Below the pieces are notes generated by a model. That model was given only the letters and a program-made list of their open reading frames with translations, ran no database searches and had not been told where the DNA came from. 7,443 bases of DNA from an uncultured Capnocytophaga sp. (GTDB lineage: Bacteria > Bacteroidota > Bacteroidia > Flavobacteriales > Flavobacteriaceae). Below, piece by piece: positions 1 to 6,538 of the stretch. The stretch is taken from assembly GCF_938029845.1 (NCBI RefSeq), contig NZ_CALHGG010000029.1, positions 1-7,443 on the forward strand. The letters run 5' to 3'. The first letter of the stretch is position 1, and each line of letters begins with the position of its first letter. Made by a program: the position numbers and the translations under genes.

Positions 1-522
1 AGCTTGCAAGCTCAACAAACTGATTGGGAAAAGTATGACCTCAAAGGAAAAGTAAAACAAGTAAAAGCCACTACCGCTTCCTATTCAGGAGGGTGTGAAG
101 TTTATAAAGACTATGTTCAATGGACGTGCATCACGGAGTTTGACAATCAAGGAAATGTAGTAAAGAACACTTGGTATATTTGGAGTAATGAGCTCTCACA
201 AGAGCATCTTTACTCCTATCAAGGAGAAAAAGTAACGCTCACGATTCTTCTTTACAAGCAGGATAAAATAACAAAAACCTATCACTACAAAAGAGGCGAA
301 GAGGAACGTATAGAGAAAGAAATAGAACATACTGAGGAGAGTAATGATATTTCTTACACAGCACGAGTCTGTACATTTACAGGTTTTTACAAAAATCGTA
401 TCTTGCGCTCTCGACCTGCCACCACTTATGAGTATGATGACCGCGGCAATTGGATTCACAAAAAGGATACTACCAATTCCCATTGCGTACGGCACAACAC
501 AAGGAGTATTGTCTATTATTAA
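1..522 (+). CDS. Secreted YD-motif hypothetical protein (5' end cut by window edge)
   Basis: The reading frame is open from base 1, so the true start lies upstream. A TTG at position 4 is in frame, but the first visible residues (SLQAQQ) look like the end of a signal peptide with cleavage near the LQA/QQ junction, so I do not take it as the start. What follows resembles small Bacteroidota periplasmic or lipoprotein-like proteins that begin with a 'YDLKGKVKQVK' segment and alternate beta-strand units of the form 'EFDNQGNVVKN' and 'YEYDDRGNW'. These are YD/RHS-like motifs, also seen in the YnfC-like lipoprotein style. No catalytic residues can be identified. It ends with TAA only 15 bases before the next gene on the same strand, so the two are probably co-transcribed. 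Function is unknown; envelope or export is inferred from the N-terminus only. Confidence 0.75.
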   Translation, partial: SLQAQQTDWEKYDLKGKVKQVKATTASYSGGCEVYKDYVQWTCITEFDNQGNVVKNTWYIWSNELSQEHLYSYQGEKVTLTILLYKQDKITKTYHYKRGEEERIEKEIEHTEESNDISYTARVCTFTGFYKNRILRSRPATTYEYDDRGNWIHKKDTTNSHCVRHNTRSIVYY

Positions 523-537
523 AATATCTGTCTAAGA

Positions 538-2106
538 ATGAAAAGAATCCTTTTTTTATTAGTCTTGTTAGGGACTCTTGCTAAAAGCTATGCAGGTCCT
601 ATAGTAACTTTCTATGAAGACTTCAGCTTGAAAACAGAAGGTAAAAAAGTGTATTTAGTAAAAAAATACTATAGCAATGGCAATAAAATTGCGATTACTT
701 CTTATGAAAAATACTTATTGCCTTTTGATAGTAAAGAGGCTCATATTGTTATGACAGATGAGGAGGATGAAAATGAATTAATCATTGCTAATGCCAATGA
801 TTACTATTTTGTGGAGTATTTTAGAGATTATACAAAAAATATGAAACAGTGTGTAAGAGCTGTCAAAATGTTTCCTACTAATAGTGTTACTCAAACTTTC
901 AGGAATAATTGCTTTTATGTAAATGGTAAGTGGGTGAGGGTAGCTATGGAAGATGGTGAGCTTACTCCAATGCCTGATTTTCCCCAGCACCCTACTGTTA
1001 TCGCTGAATTGGAACATACTACTTTGTTAAAAGATAAAAACTTTGTGTATGAGTATGATAACCGAACATATACTTTAAAAAAGATAGAGGGACTTAATGC
1101 TAAAACCGTACAATTTCAAAAAACCAATAGTTATGACAAAAATCTGTTATATGACGATAATACTTTTTATGTAATGGATTACGATGGGATTGATCTTATG
1201 GAAATCACTAAAGATCTGAGAGCAAGAGGCTGTAACAGAAAATTTACTGAGGCTACTTTTATCAGATACCGAAGTGAGGGGGAACTTTTTGAACAGTATT
1301 TGTTGGATTTTAAAGATGGTAATTTGTGGAGTTGTGATAAGGATGGTAACTATAGATTTGTACTACCCATTAAGAATGCTACTTATGTAAAAGCTCTTGA
1401 AATGGTAAAAACAAGCGAAGGATATTATATTTCATTGCGATATGATGATCAACCTATTGATATGAGTGCTGTGCGAAATCTCAATAAATTACACAAGGTA
1501 AAGTATGCTTTTCATTACTTGGATCAGGACGATGATTTGTATACTGATGGAGAGCAACAATATATTTGTCTGTATAATATTTCTCAGCATAGAATATTAT
1601 ACCCTCTACAGGTAGAAAAACGCGTTTGGGAAGCCTTCACCTCTAAACAAAAGTATTATCACTATGAAAAAACATTAGAAGATGACTCAAGCACTACAGA
1701 AATAGCTGTAGTAGGCAATCAATTGGTAATATATAAATTTACCAGCCTGTTTAGTAAAAACTATTTAGAAGCACACCATACGCTCCCCATTGAGATTGTT
1801 AAAGAAATACCCCTTACATCAGAAGTCAAAGACCTAAAAATGTGTTATGCTACAAGAGATAAACTCATTATTGACAATATCATCATAGATAATATAGCTG
1901 ATTTTGATACGCTTACTTTTGTAGGAGCTATTTATACATATGATTCACAACAGAGAAAATATGGTTACAAAAGTTATTTCAAAGATAAAAACAGTGTGTA
2001 TTCTTACTATGAAAAGTCTCAAGAGATGATTAAGGAAAACTACAACCCTAAAACCTTTGATGAAGAAGCCATGTGGAAACTCAGAGTTAGGCGACCAGGC
2101 GATTAG
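538..2106 (+). CDS. Secreted DKNYY-family hypothetical protein
   Basis: This is a 522-residue protein with a clear signal peptide: MKR, a leucine-rich core at residues 4-14, and a likely signal peptidase I site after S17-Y18-A19. The ATG is the natural start because it places this signal at the N-terminus. The mature part is rich in Tyr, Asp, Lys and Asn and carries three DKNxxY motifs: D166-Y171 (DKNFVY), D200-Y205 (DKNLLY) and D483-Y488 (DKNSVY). This is the hallmark of the DKNYY family, repeat-like beta-rich proteins of unknown function in Bacteroidota and Fusobacteria. No lipobox, membrane helix or enzyme motif was found. It lies 15 bases after the preceding secreted protein, so an operon is likely. 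It is clearly more A/T rich than the DinB gene that follows: by hand count 28% G+C at 1141-1200 against 53% at 2161-2220. Family assignment is fairly good; function is not known. Confidence 0.8.
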   Translation: MKRILFLLVLLGTLAKSYAGPIVTFYEDFSLKTEGKKVYLVKKYYSNGNKIAITSYEKYLLPFDSKEAHIVMTDEEDENELIIANANDYYFVEYFRDYTKNMKQCVRAVKMFPTNSVTQTFRNNCFYVNGKWVRVAMEDGELTPMPDFPQHPTVIAELEHTTLLKDKNFVYEYDNRTYTLKKIEGLNAKTVQFQKTNSYDKNLLYDDNTFYVMDYDGIDLMEITKDLRARGCNRKFTEATFIRYRSEGELFEQYLLDFKDGNLWSCDKDGNYRFVLPIKNATYVKALEMVKTSEGYYISLRYDDQPIDMSAVRNLNKLHKVKYAFHYLDQDDDLYTDGEQQYICLYNISQHRILYPLQVEKRVWEAFTSKQKYYHYEKTLEDDSSTTEIAVVGNQLVIYKFTSLFSKNYLEAHHTLPIEIVKEIPLTSEVKDLKMCYATRDKLIIDNIIIDNIADFDTLTFVGAIYTYDSQQRKYGYKSYFKDKNSVYSYYEKSQEMIKENYNPKTFDEEAMWKLRVRRPGD

Positions 2107-2148
2107 GTCTAAACCAATAGCAAATTATTATATTAACATATTATCATC

Positions 2149-2613
2149 ATGACAAAAACATTCGAATTACACAAGGCCATACGTGCCCGTCTGTTGCGCT
2201 TCTTAGACGAAGCCACCCCAGAACAATTAGCGCTCATACCAGAGGGCTTTCATAACAATATCCTATGGAATATAGCCCACTGCGTGGTCACCCAGCAGCT
2301 GCTGTGCTATAAGCTTGCCGGAGTGCAACCCCATGTCTCAGAAGAGCTGATCAACACTTACAGGAAGGGTACCTACCCCGATGGGCATATCCCAAGCCAA
2401 GAGGAAATCGCTACCCTTCGCCAGCTCCTTACCTCCACTCACGAGCAGATCATCGAGGACTACCAAAATGGCTTGTTCAAGGCGAAAGAATACCCTGTAT
2501 ATGAGACCTCCTTTGGTTACCCCCTTCACAATGTAGAGGAAGCGATTCTCTTTAACAACACCCATGAGGGTATGCATATAGGAACGATTTTGGCTTTGCG
2601 CTATTTTGTCTAA
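2149..2613 (+). CDS. DinB-like four-helix metalloprotein
   Basis: This 154-residue protein fits the DinB/YfiT-like superfamily (DinB_2 type), whose members are usually 150-170 residues and form a four-helix bundle with a three-histidine metal site. The expected histidines are visible: H44 in 'WNIAHCVVTQQ' at the end of the first helix pair, and H139 and H143 in 'NNTHEGMHIGTIL' near the C-terminus. The family includes thiol-dependent transferases (bacillithiol, mycothiol) and many uncharacterised members, and no substrate can be assigned here. It is predicted to be cytosolic, with no signal peptide. The ATG at 2149 gives the expected N-terminus. The 42-base gap after the DKNYY gene shows no good Bacteroidota promoter box, so co-transcription is possible although composition differs. 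Its TAA stop shares bases with the stop of the convergent MORN gene. Confidence 0.85.
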   Translation: MTKTFELHKAIRARLLRFLDEATPEQLALIPEGFHNNILWNIAHCVVTQQLLCYKLAGVQPHVSEELINTYRKGTYPDGHIPSQEEIATLRQLLTSTHEQIIEDYQNGLFKAKEYPVYETSFGYPLHNVEEAILFNNTHEGMHIGTILALRYFV

Positions 2614-3866
2614 TCTTTCTTCAGCTCATAGCGGGTAGTCTTCATCTGGTTACCATTCTTATAGATGATTTCCTCGGTGATTTCTCCTTTTGGGTTGTAG
2701 TACTTCCAAGTGCCTTCCTTTTGGTTATTCAGGTACTGCCCTTCTATATAAGGGGTGCCCGAGAGGTGGTATTCTTTGTATGCCCCCTCTCGGCTACCCT
2801 CTTTGTAGTTAATTTCCTTTTCCAAATTTCCCTTTAGAGAAAAGTATTGCCAAAGACCGTCCTCATAGTCCTTTTTGTAAGCACCCTTGCGAACAAAGCG
2901 ACCACGCTCATCATAGAAGACATACGCCCCTTCCCGCTTGTTGTTCTTGGCAAAAAACTCCTCCTTGAGTTGGCCATTGTCATAATAGGTCTTCTCATGG
3001 GCAGGGTAGTCATTCTCATAGACACTATCCACTTGTAACTGTCCTAAATCGTTATAACGTTTGTAGGGTCCATGGAGTTTGCCACCCTTGAGGGTAGCTA
3101 ATTCGCGGAGCTTACCATTCTCATAATAGCGCTCACGAACGGAACTGCCATCGGCTTTGAATTCTTGTTTCTCTCGTAGGGAACCATCGTCAAGTCGTGT
3201 CTCCCACTTGCCTATAGGCTCACCGTTCTTATAGTATTCGGTGGTATATTCTAGGATGCCACTACGTCGGTCATAGAATTTTGAATACCACTGCTTTCCG
3301 TCCTTTACTCCCATTTTGTAATGTTCTTCCTCTATAAGAGTACCATCATTATATTCTTTCCAAGTCCCATCGGGTTTGCCTGCTTTATAGTTACGGTCTT
3401 TGACCACCTTGCCGTCGGAGAATTCACGGAACTTACCATCTAACTCATCATTCTTATAGAAATATTCCCGATAGAGCACTCCAGAGCGGCCATACTCTCT
3501 GTAAAAGCCACTAAAAGCACCGTTGGTTAGTTCTGCCTCCTTTTTTACCTTGCCATTGGGGTGGTACTCCTTACTTACGCCTGTAAGTGCTCCATTCTTG
3601 TAGCTCTTTTCCCCCATGATTCTTCCCTCACGATCATAGTATTTGGCTATACCATCGAGTTTGCCATTGGCAAAGGTAGCCTCATAGTATTCCCCATTAC
3701 CTTGAGCAATCTTGTAGGCACCAGAGAGGGGCGACTTGTCCTCATAGAGGGTAAAGATACTCTCATTGCCGAATTTCTTTTCCTCAATTTCATATTGGCT
3801 TACCAATTTCTGTCCATATCCCGCCAAGGCGTATAGGGTTATAAAAGAAAATACGAATCTTTTCAT
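2610..3866 (-). CDS. Secreted MORN_2-repeat protein (often labelled YwqK-family antitoxin-like)
   Basis: The 418-residue protein has an N-terminal signal peptide (MKRFVFSFITLYALAGYGQ, residues 1-19) and then almost nothing but tandem 22-28-residue repeats of the form Y-K-N-G-x-x-x-G-x-W/Y-K-x-Y-x-x-x-G-x-L. This is the MORN repeat variant (MORN_2). Databases often call such proteins 'YwqK family antitoxin' by similarity; a secreted protein with some 14 repeats and no adjacent toxin gives no support for an antitoxin role. No enzyme domain is present. The protein probably forms an extended beta-hairpin array in the periplasm or on the cell surface. Its start is fixed by the signal peptide and a promoter about 20 bases upstream. 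The TAG stop (2612-2610) interlocks with the TAA of the DinB gene. It is more G/C rich than the DKNYY gene. Role unknown. Confidence 0.85.
   Translation of the reverse strand: MKRFVFSFITLYALAGYGQKLVSQYEIEEKKFGNESIFTLYEDKSPLSGAYKIAQGNGEYYEATFANGKLDGIAKYYDREGRIMGEKSYKNGALTGVSKEYHPNGKVKKEAELTNGAFSGFYREYGRSGVLYREYFYKNDELDGKFREFSDGKVVKDRNYKAGKPDGTWKEYNDGTLIEEEHYKMGVKDGKQWYSKFYDRRSGILEYTTEYYKNGEPIGKWETRLDDGSLREKQEFKADGSSVRERYYENGKLRELATLKGGKLHGPYKRYNDLGQLQVDSVYENDYPAHEKTYYDNGQLKEEFFAKNNKREGAYVFYDERGRFVRKGAYKKDYEDGLWQYFSLKGNLEKEINYKEGSREGAYKEYHLSGTPYIEGQYLNNQKEGTWKYYNPKGEITEEIIYKNGNQMKTTRYELKKD
2634..3674 (-). repeat. Tandem MORN_2 repeats within the secreted protein (about 14 units)
   Basis: Units begin at about residue 65 and run to about residue 411 with a period of 22-28 residues. 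Typical unit starts are FANGKLDG (65), YKNGALTG (89), LTNGAFSG (113), YKNDELDG (137), YKAGKPDG (160), YKMGVKDG (183), YKNGEPIG (212), LKGGKLHG (259), YKKDYEDG (330), YKEGSREG (354) and YLNNQKEG (378), ending in a partial YKNG (402). Two middle units (about 237-258 and 283-305) have lost the second glycine. The DNA itself is diverged, so this is an old protein repeat and not a recent DNA tandem duplication. An additional degenerate unit may precede it at residues 40-64. Confidence 0.8.
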
Positions 3867-3886
3867 AGAAGTTTAAGTTTGTGGGA

Positions 3887-3918
3887 CAAAGATAAGGATA
3901 ATTTGGCAATTAACCAAT
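3887..3918 (-). promoter_or_regulatory. Bacteroidota-type promoter of the MORN-repeat gene
   Basis: Read leftward, a perfect TAnnTTTG -7 box (TATCTTTG, 3894-3887) is preceded by an ATTG -33 box (3918-3915) with 20 bases between them, close to the TTTG-N19-21-TAnnTTTG consensus of the Bacteroidota primary sigma factor. Transcription would begin around 3880-3883, leaving a leader of about 15 bases before the ATG at 3866. This is a sequence match only. Confidence 0.7.
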
Positions 3919-3970
3919 CAAGTAGAAAGTCAAAATTTCTCCACTTCTCACTTTCCATTTTTCACTTATC

Positions 3971-4011
3971 TGATTGTCATGTTAGATAAAAATGTTACCT
4001 TTGTACAATCA
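3971..4011. promoter_or_regulatory. Possible operator: spaced inverted repeat around the promoter
   Basis: TGATTGT at 3971-3977 is the exact reverse complement of ACAATCA at 4005-4011, with 27 bases between. The left arm covers the -33 box and the right arm lies at the predicted transcription start. A smaller palindrome, TTGTACAA (4001-4008), overlaps the -7 box and start. Such placement suits binding by a regulator, perhaps self-regulation, since the downstream protein has a winged-helix-like C-terminus. A 7-base match can arise by chance, so this is weak. Confidence 0.3.
3973..4003 (+). promoter_or_regulatory. Bacteroidota-type promoter of the AlbA_2/RecG-like gene
   Basis: A perfect TAnnTTTG -7 box (TACCTTTG, 3996-4003) lies 19 bases after an ATTG -33 box (3973-3976). 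The start of transcription would be near 4008, giving a leader of about 14 bases before the ATG at 4023. It faces away from the MORN-gene promoter, with about 55 bases between the two -33 boxes. The promoter looks intact although the gene it drives is frameshifted. Confidence 0.7.
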
Positions 4012-4022
4012 AAAGAACAATC

Positions 4023-5338
4023 ATGTCCGAAACACAGAATGTAGAATACAAAAGTACTTGGCGTGATGAATACCTCAAATGGATTTGTGGTTTTGCTAAT
4101 GCAAATGGAGGTACCATTTTCGTTGGCAAAGATGACCAAGGACAAATAGTAGGAGTGCCTCAAGCTAAAAAGTTATTAGAGGATATCCCTAATAAAGTAA
4201 GGGATATATTAGGTATCTTGGTGGATGTGAATTTACATGAAACCTCCCAAGGGGATTACTTAGAAATAGCGGTAGAAGCCTACCCTAATCCTGCAAATTA
4301 CAAAGGACAATACCACTATCGTAGTGGAGCTACCAAACAAGAACTCAAGGGGGTGGCTCTGGATAAATTTTTGTTGCAAAAGCAAGGAAAACGTTGGGAT
4401 AGTGTGCCTATTACAAAGGTGGCAATAACTGATTTGAAAGAGGAAACCTTAACTTTCTTCAGAGAAAGAGGTATCAGAAGTAAGCGCCTGCCTGATACTA
4501 TACTGCAGGAGAATACTCAACAATTATTAGAGAATCTAAACCTAATAGAAGATGTGTATCTAAAGCGTGCAGCGGTATTGCTTTTTCATCCCAATCCTGA
4601 AAAATTTGTTACAGGGGCTTATATCAAAATAGGCTATTTTCAGCGAGAGGCAGAACTTCTGTTCCAAGATGAGGTGCATGGCAATCTTATAGAACAAGTC
4701 GAAAAAACAATAGATCTACTCTTTACCAAATATATCAAAGCACTTATCAGCTACGAAGGTATTCATAGGGTGGAGACTTATGAATATCCCAAAGAAGCTG
4801 TGCGTGAAGCTCTACTTAATGCAGTGGCTCACAAAGATTATTCGGGCTTAACTCCTATACAGATAAGGGTGTATAAGGATAGGCTGATGATATGGAATCA
4901 AGGATCCCTGCCTGAACAATAGAAAAACTACTAAGTTCCCACTCCTCACGCCCTTATAATCCTGATATAGCAAACGCCTTCTTTAGAGGTGGTTATGTAG
5001 AATCATGGGGACGAGGTATTAGTATTATGGCTGAACTCTGTCAGGCACAAGGTCTACCTAAACCCTTGTATAATATAGACGGTTCTGACTTTTGGATAGA
5101 GTTTAGAGACCTTTTTAATACAGAGGGATTAAAGGAAAAAGGTCTTAATGAGAGACAGATCAAGGCCGTCTTCTATGTAAAAGAAAATGAAAAGATTACA
5201 AATAAAGAATATCAAGAACTTAATAAAATATCTACAAGAACAGCGGCTTATGAGTTGAAAGAGTTGGTAGAAGAATATAAGATTTTTAAGATGTTAGGAG
5301 CAAGTGTAAATAAGTTTTATATGTTAATAAATAGTTAG
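4023..5338 (+). pseudogene. AlbA_2/Schlafen-type RecG-like GHKL ATPase regulator, frameshifted
   Basis: Two open segments in different frames join into one protein of about 439 residues. The first (299 residues from the ATG at 4023) holds an AlbA_2 domain at about 5-115 (NVEYKSTW, ICGFANANGGTIFVG, and HYRSGATKQEL at 98-108), then the start of an HATPase_c_4 GHKL domain with the N-box EALLNAVAHKDY (262-273) and WNQGSLPE (291-298). It stops at TAG 4920-4922. In the other frame, from 4922, the expected continuation follows at once: EKLLSSHSSRPYNPDIANAF, then the glycine loop GGYVESWGRGI, then a winged-helix-like C-terminus from about 5134 (LNERQIKAVFYVKE...) to TAG 5336-5338. Relatives read LPE-x-W-TIE-x-LL here. 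TI is encoded at 4916-4921 in the second frame, but the codons for x and Trp are absent, so about 7 bases seem lost. The break separates the N-box from the glycine loop, so ATP binding should be lost. Intact homologues are usually annotated as ATP-binding or helicase-related transcriptional regulators. A sequencing error is possible but would not easily explain the missing residues. Confidence 0.8.
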
Positions 5339-5345
5339 CAAAGAG

Positions 5346-5384
5346 TGCAAAAAGTAAAAATTGCCTGCAAAAAGCCTGCAAAAA
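5346..5384 (+). repeat. Three direct TGCAAAAA repeats after the broken regulator gene
   Basis: TGCAAAAA occurs at 5346-5353, 5366-5373 and 5377-5384; the first two are followed by G. They lie between the TAG at 5338 and the start of the RNA ligase gene. The remainder of the gap (5385-5441) is A/T rich and shows no good TAnnTTTG promoter box toward the ligase. The repeats may be low-complexity drift, a binding site, or remnants of a longer C-terminus, because the frame after the TAG stays open to TAA 5387-5389. Confidence 0.45.
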
Positions 5385-5441
5385 TGTAATCAAACTTATA
5401 TATGTAATACGTAAAACTAATTATCACATTATCAAATTACC

Positions 5442-6500
5442 ATGGCAACACCCGTACAAAAAGTAACTATCAAAGCTAAATTTCCTCTCTATAAAAAAGA
5501 GGAATTAGCCGAGCGTGTAGAGCTTATCACCTTAGAAGAAACAGGATTTGAGTTGGTTGCTCAAAAAGACCTCTATGCAATAGGCGACACCGCTATCTAT
5601 ATACAACCTGATTATTGCCTGCCCGATACACCTCTCTTTCAGGATTTTATTGCCCCAGCAGGTGATCCTAAGAAGTCTTATCTGGGTAAGATAGAAGACC
5701 AACCTCGCCGTATCCGAGCCATTAAGTTTCCACTCTCTAAAGAGCCTAATGGCGACAAGGTCTATTCCAATGGGATTCTTTTACCTCTTTCCGTAGTAAC
5801 TTCTCATATAGGGGAACAACCTATCAATGCCGAGAGTTTAGGAATTACCAAGTATGAAGCTCCTATCAAGCTCATGGGTGACACCCAGCTAAGTCCTTTC
5901 CCCTCAGGCTGGTATCAGACAGATGAAGAGAATATCAACAATGTGTGGAGTGAGGTAAAGTTTCCTATCTACCTGATTGGTACCCAGAAGATAGATGGTA
6001 CTTCCATTAGTATATCTACTGAGTATATCGCCACACGCAAGAATGTGATGGAGCGCTTTGTAAAGAAAGGCGATACAGAAGTAGAGAGTACCGAAACCTA
6101 TATCAAATATGGCAGTCAGTACCAAGATATCTTAAGGGCTGCTCAAGAAACAGAAATTGTATTGCGTGGAGAGCTTAACGGACAAGGAGTAGGCAGTTCG
6201 GGTAACAAACTCAATCCTGCGCTAAAAGAAGCTGCTAATATTCGTTTCTTCGGCATTGATCGTCTCAGGGGAGGAATCACCTACAAGCTCCCTCATGCCG
6301 AGTTTGTAGCCAAAGCACAAGCGCTTGGTATTGAGACGGTTCCTATTATCTTTGAAAAAGAATTTAGCAACAGAGGAGAACTGCTCGCCACTTGTGAGGC
6401 TTATTTTGCCCAGCATGTGATAGAGGGGATTGTGGTTAGGACTCCTGATAGCAAGTTTTCTGCAAAAATAATGAATAACTACTACGATAGTAAGAAATAA
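5442..6500 (+). CDS. ATP-dependent RNA ligase, DRB0094/Rnl5-like
   Basis: This 352-residue enzyme shows the covalent nucleotidyltransferase motifs in order. Motif I is K183-I-D-G186 (TQKIDGTSISI), with K183 the predicted AMP-accepting lysine. Motif III is RGE with E244. Motif IIIa is FFGID (269-273). Motif IV is E328-G-I-V331 (VIEGIVVR). Motif V is around K342 (SAKIMNN). An N-terminal region of about 150 residues, ending before motif I and including GFELVAQKDLYAIGDTAIYI (35-54), fits the OB-fold-like domain of the Deinococcus DRB0094 ligase group (TIGR02306-like), and the length suits that family. Known members seal 3'-OH/5'-phosphate RNA ends, including RNA strands at nicks in duplexes, using ATP. 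The protein is cytosolic. The ATG at 5442 puts the OB domain at the very N-terminus. It lies 103 bases after the broken regulator with no clear promoter of its own, so it may depend on upstream transcription. A long hairpin follows 39 bases after the stop. All key residues look intact, so the gene should be functional. The exact substrate is unknown. Confidence 0.88.
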   Translation: MATPVQKVTIKAKFPLYKKEELAERVELITLEETGFELVAQKDLYAIGDTAIYIQPDYCLPDTPLFQDFIAPAGDPKKSYLGKIEDQPRRIRAIKFPLSKEPNGDKVYSNGILLPLSVVTSHIGEQPINAESLGITKYEAPIKLMGDTQLSPFPSGWYQTDEENINNVWSEVKFPIYLIGTQKIDGTSISISTEYIATRKNVMERFVKKGDTEVESTETYIKYGSQYQDILRAAQETEIVLRGELNGQGVGSSGNKLNPALKEAANIRFFGIDRLRGGITYKLPHAEFVAKAQALGIETVPIIFEKEFSNRGELLATCEAYFAQHVIEGIVVRTPDSKFSAKIMNNYYDSKK

Positions 6501-6538
6501 AGAGTAGGTAAGCCTATTGGCAAATCAGCTAATTAGAA

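Noticed and set aside
196..495. Minus-strand hydrophobic reading frame opposite the YD-motif gene
   Set aside because: It is a shadow of the plus-strand gene, with no promoter or recognisable protein features beyond chance hydrophobicity.
2634..3674. Possible CRISPR or DNA tandem array suggested by the periodic MORN gene
   Set aside because: Periodicity is at the protein level, with diverged DNA and no identical repeats or unique spacers.
2610..3866. Toxin-antitoxin module based on the YwqK-antitoxin label for MORN_2 proteins
   Set aside because: The protein is exported and its neighbours are a DinB-like protein and a broken regulator; no toxin gene is seen.
3935..3970. Pyrimidine-rich stretch with repeated TCACTT between the divergent promoters
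   Set aside because: Short, low-complexity and not clearly periodic; no functional reading can be supported.
4914..4930. Programmed ribosomal frameshift in the AlbA_2/RecG-like gene, using the A5 run at 4923-4927
   Set aside because: The A run lies after the TAG, no X_XXY_YYZ heptamer precedes it, and a -1 shift would still leave the conserved Trp-Thr position unfilled.
5391..5398. Minus-strand TAAGTTTG box that could drive antisense transcription into the broken regulator
   Set aside because: It matches TAnnTTTG, but no TTG-type -33 box lies at the proper 19-21 base distance; the nearest is 34 bases away.
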